Notes: a model not told the origin generated them from the sequence alone. A stretch of 64,000 nt of DNA from Madurella fahalii (GCA_029876055.1 CM056874.1:1612001-1676000); one strand, 5' to 3'. Shown: positions 35,830 through 46,559, counted from the first letter of the stretch. A program made the numbers and translations.

Positions 35830-36800
35830 GATTTATGGGTTAGGGAAGAATACGATAAAGGAGAAGAGTAAGAAGGATATCGGGACGAATGCTTAGGGGC
35901 TTCCTGAGGTTTTCGGTACTGGAAACCATACCAAATTTAGGTAACGAGTTTAACCATCTCTTCCCGAGTCTCTAGCTTGTTATAGACATATAAGTCGATA
36001 TAGTTACTAATTGCAGACAAAAGCTTCGTATAAAAGGTAAGAGTACAAGCCTTTTCGTCCTACTTTAGAAATTAGGCTTCAAGGGATTCCAAGTACTAAT
36101 AAAAGTCCAAGGGAGACTGGTTTTCTCGTTACTTAGTATTATTAAGCTACTTTATAACAGTAGATTCTTAATCTACAAGATCTCGAATACAGTTCAGTAT
36201 CCAATCTTCAAACGTTTTCTAGTCGTTTTCGGCCTCTTATTGTATATCTATTAGAAGATTATTGCAATGACAATACCATCGATTATAAGGACGTTCTTCT
36301 ATTTGATCTAAGGCAAAAAGGATCCAGTTTATACCCGTTTTAAACCGTTTTAGGTCTCCTATAAATACTTGCTATAGATCTTAGAGCTATTCTAAACGGC
36401 GTCGATAGGTAGTATTGTCAGGGAACTGAATTAGATACTTCACCTTAATCGCCTTTCGGTCCTCATCATGGTCACTAGAACCTACTGAAGGAGAACGATA
36501 TCGCCTGCATTTCGGTGAGGATTCGCCTAGTAGGATGCCTAGCTTCCGAAGCAAACCCTCTTCTTATTCTCGCAGTTGTTTCAGCACTTCCAGTTGCTAT
36601 ATCTGAAGACAGGTTGATTCCAACGGGTTATCATAGTAAGGAGCTTGACGCGGAATCCGGGAGTCCGAAAGGGTATACGAAGATATACAAGGTCGAAATC
36701 CTGGTAATTCCGACCGATAAAGACGTATAGGATTTGTAGGTGATTAGGGGGTGTTTTCCCCTAGACTCGACTCTACTCCCAGCTCATGGGAGGTACTCAT
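35830..36800 (-). pseudogene. gag region, family A
   Basis: Minus-strand frame from the ATG at 36800 (context matching 2138) through a long, stop-ridden stretch equivalent to about 1200-2138. Domains are not readable. The borders are taken from copy alignment, so the left edge is approximate. Confidence 0.5.
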
Positions 36801-36832
36801 CGTAGGTGCCATCTCGGCTAACGGTAGAACAG

Positions 36833-36841
36833 AAGGATCAG
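36833..36841 (-). promoter_or_regulatory. Putative self-priming primer-binding site
   Basis: Minus strand CTGATCCTT, 3 nt inside the 5' LTR. Its complement AAGGATCAG occurs inside LTR-A just after a TATA-like GATAAGAAC. The same pairing is present at 2171-2179 and, as TGATCCTT, in family B at 17917-17924. No match to a tRNA 3' end was recognised, which fits Tf1-type self-priming. Confidence 0.45.
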
Positions 36842-36844
36842 AAT

Positions 36845-37095
36845 TATAAAGGGGTTATTCTAGGAATATGTTGAGGGAGGTGGACTACGATATCTTGATA
36901 CCGAAAAGACCTAGACCAGCGGGCGATATCTTGGTAAACAGCCTCCTATCAATTACACAGAGACTGATCCTTGCGGATCAGAAGTGCCCCGCGTAAGAGA
37001 GTTCCCTCACGGGGTTTTTATCTATCCTGTATCGTGATATCATCCAGCATCATTCGGCGGGTCCTCCTGACCTTCGTCTGGAGACTCTCGTTACA
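36845..37095 (-). repeat. LTR-A (5' LTR)
   Basis: Right LTR of the complete element, TATAAAGGGG...CTCTCGTTACA on the plus strand, followed by GTTGG. 251 bp, equal in length to the left LTR. Confidence 0.9.
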
Positions 37096-37807
37096 GTTGG
37101 AATAGAACTACTTAACCTATGAGAGTAGGAGACTCTTGCAACAAAGGGTACAATTAACTAATATAGTAGTAGATAGGTAGATTGATAGAGTAGAGATTCA
37201 GGGTTTAAATCTCAAGTGCAAAGTATTTCTTCAAAGTAAGTGCAATTAATCGTATGTTTTAATTGTGTGTGTATATATGCCTACGTAATTGATTGTCTGC
37301 AATAGCCTAGGATTTAGAGACAGAACAAACCTCTCTCTTATCCTCATTTCCTTATATTGAACTACTGGGATCTAGATTTATAGATATGGGTCTGGGTATA
37401 TAGATCTCAGTAATCTGGGCTTGCAGATTATACTTGATTACATTAGATCACAATGATTTAGATCTATAGTTTTAGGCCTAAGTTCTAAGTATAGAGATAT
37501 GAAATTATTATATAGGCATAGATACTAATCACTATGATCTATAACTTCGGATTATAGTAATCTAGATCAGTGTTTAACCCTATATAATATGAGTATCTCA
37601 AATCTGGTTTAATAGAGCTAGGCTTATATAGTTCGGTTCTATAAACTTAGATCTCAATATCTTAACCTTATTTCAAAACCAATTAAATTAATTACAATAT
37701 ATATAGACCTATTTATATTGCTAAAAAGATATTAGCTTAGGTTTAAGATTGTAACTTAGAGTTATATAACTCTTTTTCATTTTCTAAGCTTATATATTAA
37801 TAATAAC

Positions 37808-38680
37808 TATATAGTACTAGTTATATATACATAATTGGGATTATAAATCAAGTATACCTGAGTATAGCCAACTAGTAAAAATCTTTATAGCTAATTAATT
37901 AGCATTATCTATATAGTATCATCCTAACAACTTTATTGATAAGTATTAACTATATTAAACAACTCTCTTTACTCAACAAGCTACTCTCCTAATCTAGTAT
38001 ACCGTTTCCTAGCTTTCTAATTATTACATTAGCCTTAATAGAAATGCTAAGACCTAATATTAAAATGGGAGAGAGTTCTACTATCACAGTAATTCTTACC
38101 ACCCAGCTGACAACACTATTATTATCTTTATCCTCATTATCTCTATTATAGAGTTTGGTACTAGGTTAAGCTAGATGGTCCAGATCGTAGAGTCTCTGTG
38201 ACCTCTGGGATTCTAGAATCTTCTACGGGCATTAGCCCACTTCCTATCATATATTTCGGTGCTCCCGTATACTCTATCTAGAGCTTTCTTAGATAGCGTG
38301 AATTTTATCTTATTTTTGAAATCCCACGTAACAATTTCTAGCTCAAAGAAATCTAATCTAAGGTTTACTTCGGCTCTTCTACCCAACGAGTCAATAATCC
38401 TAGCAATAGAGCTATAGGAACTCCAACGAAATATCTAATAGACCTCTTAACTAATCTAATTAACTCACTTATATGACTAATAGTCTAAAGAACTATCTCA
38501 CTACCTAAGCTTTTAACAACTTAGTTAATAACCTCCTTTTATACTAGCTAAGAGCATCGATATAATATATAGCTTAGCTCAAGATATCTAATAAGCTTAC
38601 GAATAAACTACTATAAAAATTCTGATCTCAATATAATCAGTTATATTATCTAACCTATGAAAAGTAGTAACGTGACTGTA
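37808..38680. other. AT-rich stretch with no assignable element
   Basis: RIP-like composition, no open frame, and no match to other repeats in the window that I could see. A less AT-rich patch at about 38160-38300 may be a degraded element. Confidence 0.4.
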
Positions 38681-38767
38681 TAGTGAATGATATAACATAG
38701 TGAGCGACATACTCTATCACCCCAATTGAACTGTTGTGTAACATCGCAAATTTCTCTATAATAAAAT

Positions 38768-39202
38768 ATGTCTACTGTACGAAATGAAGTACAATTACAA
38801 CTTACCCTCCAGGATATGGAACGCGATAAGACATTTAGCCTTCGGGTTGCTGCAAAGCGTTACAAAGTACCCTTTAAGACATTTGACCGGCGAAGTCAGG
38901 GAATCCTCCCTCGAGTAGATATTATCCCCAAAAATCGGAATTTAGATCCCCTCGAGGAGCAAGTTATTATACGAAGGGTTCTTAACCTCTATGAGTAAGG
39001 GTTTTTACTAGGATACTATATTGTCAAGATATGGCCGATTCGCTGTACGCAGCATACGATGCATTACGTGTCGGACTATGTTAAGCTTCCAACTTCGTAC
39101 GACGATAACCAGAGCTCCAGATGCGTTGGTTGCATCCGTACAACTACCAGAGGGCAAAATGCGAAGATCTAGAGATAATTGGCGTGTGGTTTAACCTTGT
39201 TT
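38768..39202 (+). pseudogene. pogo-like transposase N-terminal HTH fragment
   Basis: The plus frame from the ATG at 38768 reads MSTVRNEVQLQLTLQDME, FSLRVAAKRYKVPFKTFDRR and LDPLEEQVIIRRVLNL, the psq/CENP-B type helix-turn-helix of pogo transposases. After about codon 76 the frame shifts and continues as KDMADSLYAAYDALRVG, then MRW and YNYQRAKCED, the CENP-B DNA-binding part. It is cut by the E3 repeat at 39208. The terminal sequence at about 38680-38745 matches the pogo derivative at 28446. Confidence 0.7.
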
Positions 39203-39207
39203 ACAAA

Positions 39208-40225
39208 TATTAATATATACGCTTAGAAAATATAAAAAGAGCTATATATAACTCCAAGCTATAACCCTAACTCTAAGCTAATATTCTCTTGGCAATATAA
39301 GTGAGTCTATATATATCGTAATTGATTTAATTAACTTTGAAACTGGATTAAGAGATTAAAATCTGGGTCTCCAGAACTAAACTGTATAAAACCTGGCTCT
39401 ATGGAACCAGATCTAAGGCACCTATACCATACTAGGTCAGACACTGATCCGGATCGCTGTGATCCGTTACGGATCACAGTGATCAATATCTGTGCCCATG
39501 CGATAGTTTCGTATCTCTGTACCTGTAACCTAAGCCTGAAACAATGGATCCGGATCACTATGATCCGATGCGATCAAACGTGATCCATACACCCGGACCC
39601 ATATCCGTGGATCTGGATCCTAGTAGTTCAATGCAAGGAAATAAGGATAAGAGGGAGTTTCACCCTCGTCTCCAAATCCTATATAGTTAAGCAAGCAGTG
39701 ACGTCTGGCACATACACTCACACAGTAAAAACGTATGATCAATTGCACTTACTTTGAAAAAACGCTTTGCACTTGAGACTTGAACCCTGAACCTCATCTT
39801 TGTCAATTTTCCCACCTACTACTGTACTTGCCGACCGTGTTCTCTGTTGCAAGAGTCTCCCGCTCTCACAGGTTAAGTAGTTCCTGTCAAAAGGATCAGG
39901 CGCTAGTCCAAGGATCAGGATCACAGGATCTAGTGCAGGAGTCAAACCCATGTATTCTAGTCAGCTAAAGCAGGCTGGCAGCTAACTGCGCCACTGTACG
40001 GACGTTATCCTATACGCGTATCTCGTCTATAAAAGGAGCACACTCTCTAGCAAAGAGGAGACCAACACAACAGGGACAATCAATACAATCAACACAAGAT
40101 ACATAAAATCCTAAACTGTCATTTCCCAAGATTCAGAGGTACCGTGTTTCCGACAGTTCCATCCCAACCTTCCGCTTCTCACCTCGCCTTGTACTAGGTA
40201 AAGAGGAGGTCTTTGCCTCTTGACA
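39208..40225 (+). repeat. E3 repeat interrupted by a T1 solo LTR
   Basis: E3 is about 740 bp without the T1 insert (39885-40155). It contains several GGATCAC-n-GTGATCC palindromes (39440-39600), a B-box-like AGGGTTCAAGTCTC on the minus strand near 39780, and ends CCTCTTGACA. It is almost colinear with 49592-50826. No target duplication was found for this copy. Confidence 0.7.
39885..40155 (+). repeat. T1 solo LTR, reference copy
   Basis: 271 bp, TGTCAAAAGGATCAGG...GTTTCCGACA, with perfect GTTCC duplications (39880-39884, 40156-40160). TATAAAAG at 40028-40035 is a good TATA box in this orientation, so the left half is U3. The minus strand of U3 holds a tRNA-like module. The TG...CA ends and 5-bp duplication indicate an LTR. 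Confidence 0.9.
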
Positions 40226-40746
40226 GTTTTGAGTTAGCTAATAGATTTGGGTTATCTGATAGAATATAACCTAGTTTGACAATTAGAATTAGAAGCTAAA
40301 ATGGCTAAAGAGAAGGAGGAAGTAGTAGATAAATGAAATCGAAGCCTAGAAGTTTTCAGAGCTTTATATAAAGTCTTCTTTTCTTTTATAACTAATTAAT
40401 ACTTACTATTGTTATTTCTTATTTCTTATTAATATAAGTTTTTTACCTAGCTTATATAGTATAGTTTTCCTATATATTTAGCAGTAGAAGATCTGGTATA
40501 CTCTATATTAGGTAAAGTAGTAGAGGAAGAATAATAAAAATATAGTTAACTTAGTTTAGTTAAAGTGTAGTTAATTTTAGTTAAGCTAGTAACTAAACTA
40601 CGTTTAACTAAATCACAACACTGTGTAGTAGCAGATCCTTTCTTCTGCTAATGCACTACCACAACAGATCATCGATTCCAGCAGGTGTGCATCACTAGCC
40701 TATACGGCCAATGTTTGGAAACGATGGTCTGCTGGCTGCAAAGTAC

Positions 40747-41137
40747 TGTCAGATAAAATGCAGGTTTAGCATTCTACGACTAACAATCGTAGAGCTCCCC
40801 ACCTTTTGGATGTTTGGTGTAGTTGGTAGTTTGTGACAATTAAGAGTCTCAGTGCCTCTTTGGTGCTAGCTGATTAAAAGGTCGTGGGTTCGATTCCCGC
40901 GCAGAGCAGATCTGCCACCCGGCGAAAAGCGCTAAGACCTTACATAAGCTCGAGACGAGGTGCGGGTAAACGGAGTTGGTGGTTTCCAGGAGGCAAAAGG
41001 TCTCCAGCCCTAAACCCTCAGGATGTCTTTAGAGCTGAGGGGGTGTGTCAGATAAAATGCAGGTTTAGCATTCTACGACTAACAATCGTGGAGCTCCCCA
41101 CCTTTTGGGTGTTTGGTGTAGTTGGTAGTTTGTGACA
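40747..41137 (+). mobile_element. Complete TRIM-like mini LTR retroelement, 391 bp
   Basis: Two 92-bp direct repeats (40747-40838 and 41046-41137), TGTCAGATAAAATGC...GTTTGTGACA, differing at two A/G positions, enclose 207 bp. AGTAC flanks the whole unit on both sides (40742-40746, 41138-41142). A purine run GAGCTGAGGGGGTG before the right repeat is a likely polypurine tract. ATTAAGAGTC directly after the left repeat complements the anticodon arm of a tRNA-Lys(CUU)-type sequence, a possible internal-tRNA primer site. No protein coding capacity, so it must have moved with enzymes from elsewhere. Confidence 0.85.
40858..40912 (+). promoter_or_regulatory. tRNA-like segment with Pol III B box inside the TRIM
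   Basis: TTTGGTGCTAGCTGATTAAAAGG resembles an A box plus anticodon arm, and GTGGGTTCGATTCCCGC is a perfect T-arm/B box (GGTTCGATTCC). The 5' and 3' acceptor strands do not pair well, so it is tRNA-derived rather than a tRNA gene. Confidence 0.5.
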
Positions 41138-41735
41138 AGTACTGCGATAGGCCCGCTCCCTCCATTGACTTCTCCGCCGGCAGCTCTACACTCTGCTTGC
41201 CGCGACGTCTTTCTTCCTCCGCAGCGGGGCTCTGGTGTGACGTGTGGCCAATGGCTAGCCGGCACCCAACTCCCTCCCTACGGGTGGAGTCGAGAGTGTT
41301 GGCGTCGTAAGCACCTAGCGATTACCGTGTCGTGTCGGGCTATGCAAGACGCGCCCGTGCCCAACTAAGCCCCCAACCCCAGAAACGAATTCCTCAGAGT
41401 CCTTAGGTGGACGCCGAGCGGTTCGCTAGAGATCGGCGGTGACACCGCAGCTGCAAAGATGCCCGGCGCAACTCGCACCCTAGGACCGGTGCCCCCGCGA
41501 GCCAGAAGAGAAAAAAACAGAGACATCAGTTTTCCTGTGTGGGTTTGGGCAGCGGCATTTGGCGTTGTTCTTACTAATGATCAGGATACGGAAGCGTCGG
41601 ACCAGTTTTCATCTTGCTTGCTCACAAGTAAGGCACGACCGGACATCGAGCGTGTTCCCGCACAGCCCGCAAGCCACAAACTGCGACCTCGTGAGGTTTG
41701 TTCTCATGCCAGCGACTCTCAACAATCCGGACATC

Positions 41736-43392
41736 ATGGCGAGCCTCAGCCGTAAACAGTACACCATTGCATGGGTTTGCGCCCTTCCTCCTGAGCGATC
41801 GGCGGCAGCTGCCATGCTCGACCTTGAACACGCACAACCTAGCGACTTCGTTCAGCCCCTTTCCGACACCAACTTGTACATCTACGGGAGCACCGGCTCA
41901 ACTCACGGCACGCACAACGTGATCATCGCCTCCCCCCCGACGAGAAGGATGGGCCCGAGTCCGCCGCGAGTATAGTCCCGATGATGTTGATGTCGTTCCC
42001 TAAAATCCGATTCGGACTCATGGTTGGCACCGGAGCCGGCATTCCCCGGCTTCCCAGCAGGGACATTCGGCTGGGTGACGTTGTCGTTAGCCAGCCTCAC
42101 GGTGCGGGTGGCGGGTTTACCCAGTACGACTTTGACAAACCGGCGCAAGGGGGAAGCTTCATCGGGCCGGCTCTCTAAGTAGCCCCCCCGCGGCGCTCCT
42201 TCGCGCGCTCGGAGCCATCCGCACGTACCACGATCAGCGCCCATCCAGGATTCCCGAGTTCCTCCAACACATGGCCACCCGCTACCCGCGCATGGGTGCT
42301 AGACAGCAAAACGATCCCGGTTATATCCATCCAGGTTCTCAGCACGATCTGCTATTCAGGGAAACATACCCGCACGTCCCTGGAAGCGGATGCTCCGCAT
42401 GCGACGCGGCTCAGTTGCAAAACCGCACGGCAAGGACCGACACTGTCCCCTGGGTCCACTACGGGGCTATCGCATCGGGAGGCACGTCGGCGAAAGATGT
42501 TGCCGCTGCGGCACGGCTCCTACGCCAGACAGCAGAGGACTGCATATGCCTTGAGACGGAGGCGGCCGGGTTGATGGACACATTCCCTTGCTTGGTGATT
42601 CGCGGCATATGCGACTATGCAGACTCGCACAAGAACGGTCAATGGCGGAACTACGCCGCGGCCGTGGCTGCGGCGTATGCGAAGGAACTGCTTCATCATG
42701 TTCCCCCGCGAGATGTCGAAGAGACACAGCTGGCGGTTGTTACCGTACAAGCTGGTGAGCAGTCACCCGAACGGTCTTTAGGAAGCCTTGCGCGGCATAC
42801 TGACGCGAGATTAGGTAGCGCTGCGCATCAGCAGTTTCCTTCTCGGTCCGCCCTTTTCGCCTACCGGAACGCTTATCCAGCTAGTGGGGTCAATAACTTG
42901 GAGGATGCTTACTGGGGCGCCATCCCCGTGAACCAGGTTGCACCCCCACCCGTGCTCGAACATTCGCCTGGACCTAGCTACAAGGCCCGCATTGGGTTCT
43001 TCTTAAAGTCCGAGGTTGATGCAGCATTGCGCCACGATCACCAAGGCTTCCTCTCTGCTGCCCGCTCTGTTTGTGGTCGTAATGGTCAGGCACCATGGGG
43101 ATGGTATGGCGCGACCTTGTTTACATTTATGCAGCGCTTTGCTCTAACCGTTCCATTTCGTGTTCGCCATGACGCCTCCAACGTTTGGGTATGGGAAGAT
43201 ATGGACCATGGATCTTGGATTCGTCTTCGTTCTGGTTCTTCCGATCCGTTCTCCGTCATGTCATCTCTCACCGGCGAGTTTCTTGGGGCGTGTAACAATG
43301 CATGCGGCGAGAGTCAGAGCTACAGGACCCTTTATGTCGGTCTTTTGTCGTGGTCTATGATGGAGTTGGCAAAGTATTTGGGCATTTTTTGA
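41736..43392 (+). pseudogene. Nucleoside-phosphorylase-domain protein (fungal NLR-type N-terminus), two frameshifts
   Basis: Opens at ATG 41736 with MASLSRKQYTIAWVCALPPE, the usual start of purine/uridine phosphorylase-like domains found alone or at the N-terminus of fungal STAND/NLR proteins. The frame must shift by one base near the C7 run at about 41931 to continue IRFGLMVGTGAGIP and DIRLGDVVVSQP, and again just before a stop at about 42175 to continue LLRALGAIRTYHDQRPSRIP. From there one frame is open to 43392, with WVHYGAIASGGTSAKD, LETEAAGLMDTFPCLVIRGI and CDYADSHKNGQWRNYAAA, the phosphorylase C-terminal motifs. The last 230 residues are unrecognised; no NB-ARC P-loop is seen. The domain may sense or cleave nucleosides in self/non-self signalling. 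Pseudogene, or two indel errors. Confidence 0.8.
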
Positions 43393-43755
43393 ATCTTAGA
43401 ACTGACGCTCATCACGTTGATTCGCAGAATACAATCGTATACCGCCAACGACGTTCACCTTTGTGTCGTCGGCGCGTGGTCCGGCAGAAGAGGGCGTCAG
43501 CAGGATGTAACTAGGCCCGTGGATTATCAATGGGTGGGTTGGACCTGTCAGATAGAACAGCACAGACGTAGCTGGAAAGGGCTCGAACCCGCAGTTGGCT
43601 AGCTGCGCCACCGCAGTTGCCACTGCACACAAGTATAAGAACTAAATCTCTAGCTTCGCCAGAAATCCAATAACAAGATTAATACAACCAACTATTCAAC
43701 CGACTTAATTACACACAGTTCAAAAGGTACAGCGTTTCTAATAATTAAAAAGCTT

Positions 43756-46093
43756 AACGTACTCTATATACGAATATACCACATAGACGTATGTACCACA
43801 AAACTGTACCCACGCCTCTCTTACCTTCTCTTCTAGTTTTCTTTACAACGCAATATAGCTCAGGAAAACAACGAGGTATATTTGAATTTGGCCCTTCAAA
43901 CGATATAAACCGATCCTAAGCTAAACCTACGATCCATATCTAAGATCTATTCAGTAGATTACCGAAAGCTTTGTTGCCGCTAATATAATATACGACCGCG
44001 ATATGATATTCCTACTAACTTACGGAAATTGACCAACCTCGAAGAGTCGGTTATTATTCAATATATCCTCGACCTAGATTCCAAAGGATTTCCTTCTTAT
44101 TTATCTAGTATAGAGGGTATAGTTAACCGACTGTTTACTGAATATAATATAGAACATATTAGGGTAAACTAGGTTTTAACCTTTGTTAAACGGTATTTAG
44201 AACTCGCTACGTATTTTAATCGGAAATACAACTACCAGAAGGCTAAATACGAAGATCCGGATATCATTTATAGCTAGTTCGCGTTTATATAGAATATAGT
44301 TATAAAGTATAGAATCTAAAAAGCGGATATCTATAACTTTAATAAGACTAGGTTTCTAATAGGTATTATCTCGACTATAACGGTTATTATAAGCTCCGAA
44401 TAACGTAATAGGGCAAAATCGAAGTAGTCTGGTAATCGTAAATAGACAATAGTAATCTAAGATATTAATATAACTAGCTGGGTAATCCTGCTGTTTATTA
44501 TTATTATTAAGAGCAAATATCACCTATTATCCTAGTAGGAAGACAGCCTATTACCAAAGGATTAGGTTATTACTACCTTTAAAAATAGCTGGACTACCGA
44601 TAGGAGAAGTCTAGAATAGATTCAGTACTTTTATAAGTATACTAAAGCTCGAATAACCGAAGTTCATTACCTCCTTATCCTTGATAGCCATAACAGCTAC
44701 TACTCGACTAACTTTAAGATATACTATAAGGAAAATAACATCATCACCCTCTATATATCTCTATACTCCTCTTATATCCTCTAGCCACTTGATATCAGAT
44801 ATTTTAACTCGCTTAAAACAGTATACAGTAAGTAGATTAAGTAGGTAATATAGGTAAATATAACCTATATTACTAAAATAGACTTCTTCTCTGCATTTTA
44901 TATAGCCTTCTAAATAGCGATTATATATAATAACATTCAAAGAGATTTTCGAGGTACTAGACTTATTCCTTTTAATCTAAGAAGGTAATCTCATAGCTTA
45001 ACATCCGTCTTAATATACCAACACCTATTGGGGATAATACAGCACCTAGGTCAAGGGTACGGTACCCAGGACAGGGCCGCAACGTCTGGAACAGAGCTTT
45101 GACATCTGGAACAGAACTCCGGCACCCAGAATAAGGCTACAACACCCAGAGCAAGGCCACAACGCCCAGAACAGGGCTCTGGCACTCGAGATAGAGCGTT
45201 AGCACCCGGAATAGGGCACTGGCATCCAGAACAGGGTCCAGCATCTCTAAACGCACTATAATCTCACCCGTGGAGCGAAGGAATCTCGTATTCAAGGAGA
45301 TCTTCAAAATTAGCTCCACAGTAAGCAGGTGATCTATAATAAACCCTCTTTCCAATTATCCCGAAGGCTGAAACGGCTGACAAGATCAAATCTATAATAA
45401 CTACGGCCTTCTCTCACTTAGATAGAATCAACAATCAAGCACTTTGAAGTCTTTTCTTCACCTTCTTTTCCATCATCCACTGTGTGCCTTACCTAATCAA
45501 CAACACCCCCAAATTCGCAGCCCGGTACTGCCTACACCTAGGTTTCTAAGACCCCAAACAACGTAAGAAAAGCCTCCTCGTAGTCTAATCTCATCAAGAC
45601 TCGAATTACCCGGCATCAAAATAGCTCCACGACTGGGATTTTAAAAGTGGTTAATGCCTTTATAAAAAGGACGTCCAAGATATGTACAAGGTAGCATTGA
45701 TATAAACGAAGATCCAGAACCTTCAGACAGTAGATAAGGCACTAAGTAAGTGCCGGAGAGCCAAAAAACAACAGGTACGAGATAGAAGATCGCTTATTAT
45801 ATAGGATATACAGGATTTACAACGCTAGAGGGATATACATATGTAGATCAAGGAGGAAATACAGGCCAGGAGTAGTCAGAGACCGAGGACTGAGACGTAC
45901 GCATGACATTATAGTAATTACGACGAGCTCGGCCACAATTCGCGCACCTATTAAGTAGTCGCGAAGACGTCCGAATAAAGACGATTCTAAGTAGTTTCAA
46001 TTGTTTTGAGCTGTTTTAGTAGAATCATTAGATAGTTTTGTTACAAAGGTGCAGTTTGTTAGTACATTCGTCCATATAGCACATTTGTATATG
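43756..46093 (+). mobile_element. pogo/Fot1-like transposon with transposase remnant
   Basis: Ends are about 55-bp inverted repeats (AACGTACTCTATATACGAATATACC... and its complement at 46040-46093) at TA dinucleotides. The plus frame can be followed with stops: IIQYILDLDSKGFPSYLS and NRKYNYQKAKYEDPD (HTH/CENP-B part), YNFNKTRFLIGII (first catalytic region; the usual Asp-Glu-Thr is altered), LLILDSHNSYYSTNF (second Asp) and PLDI (third Asp). The C-terminus has LSKCRRAKKQQ and a knuckle remnant at about 45905-45950. A minisatellite lies between the DDE part and the C-terminus. Confidence 0.75.
45060..45250. repeat. 18-20-bp minisatellite inside the pogo element
   Basis: About ten imperfect units of the type GGCACCCAGAACAGGGCT. 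GC-rich against its AT-rich surroundings. It lies where other family members encode the linker between DDE domain and C-terminal tail. Confidence 0.7.
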
Positions 46094-46559
46094 GAATACG
46101 TTATAACATCTTTTATATATGAGTGATTACTTTCGAAATCTATACGTAACCCTGAAAAATTCTAAATGCTAACTCTAATCTTATATATTATTATTCTTCC
46201 TACACCGCTTTACCTAAAATAGAGTGTACTAGATTGCTAAATACATAGAAGAACCGTACTCTATAGACTGGAGGAAAAATCTATATCATCAAGTAATAGG
46301 AAATAAATATAGAAGATGTCAGTTAGCTATAAAAGAAAGGAAGATCTTATATAAGGCTCCGAGGACTTTAGTCTTCGACTTCAAATCTGTCAATTACCTC
46401 CTCTCTATCGACCTCTTTAGCCTCTAGTTCTAGCTATCAAGCTAGACTATAATCTATTAAGCGTCTCGAATCTATTAGCCAGCTCAAAACTCTCCTCAAT
46501 CATCTAAGGCTCTGACGGTCCTTACCTTATAATATAAGGCTAAGATCTCAGTGAGTTCA

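Larger units (their letters stand above)
29712..37095 (-). mobile_element. Complete family-A Ty3/gypsy chromovirus, 7,384 bp
   Basis: LTRs at 29712-29962 and 36845-37095 (251 bp each) with ATTGG/GTTGG target duplications (one transition). Minus-strand order: 5' LTR, putative self-priming site (36833-36841), gag from 36800, pol with RT (about 34160-34700), RNase H, integrase (32513-32752 open), chromodomain (about 31720-31885), then an antisense, TATA-led, intron-containing extra gene (30642-31542), then the 3' LTR. All frames are broken by RIP-type stops. It is the reference copy for the family in this window. Confidence 0.9.
29650..37802 (-). repeat. E3 repeat copy split by a family-A chromovirus
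   Basis: 29650-29711 and 37096-37802 together make one inverted E3 copy, aligned to 39208-40225 and 49592-50826. Flanks ATAGC (29645-29649) and ATAAC (37803-37807) are a 5-bp duplication with one G/A change. The chromovirus duplicated GTTGG of E3 on insertion. E3 ends TGTTAATATATAAGC...CCTCTTGACA suggest a solo LTR of about 730 bp. Confidence 0.7.

Noticed and set aside
40843..40912. A tRNA gene at the perfect GGTTCGATTCC B box
   Set aside because: The acceptor strands do not pair and it lies inside a TRIM element; kept as a tRNA-like segment only.
43393..43602. Extra 3' exon of the phosphorylase-domain gene via CTGAC/TTCGCAG
   Set aside because: The only donor is a weak GTATTT, and the putative exon runs into a TGTC-start repeat.
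43568..43620. A tRNA gene on the minus strand
   Set aside because: Only A and B boxes match; no acceptor or anticodon stem could be built. Described as a tRNA-like module.
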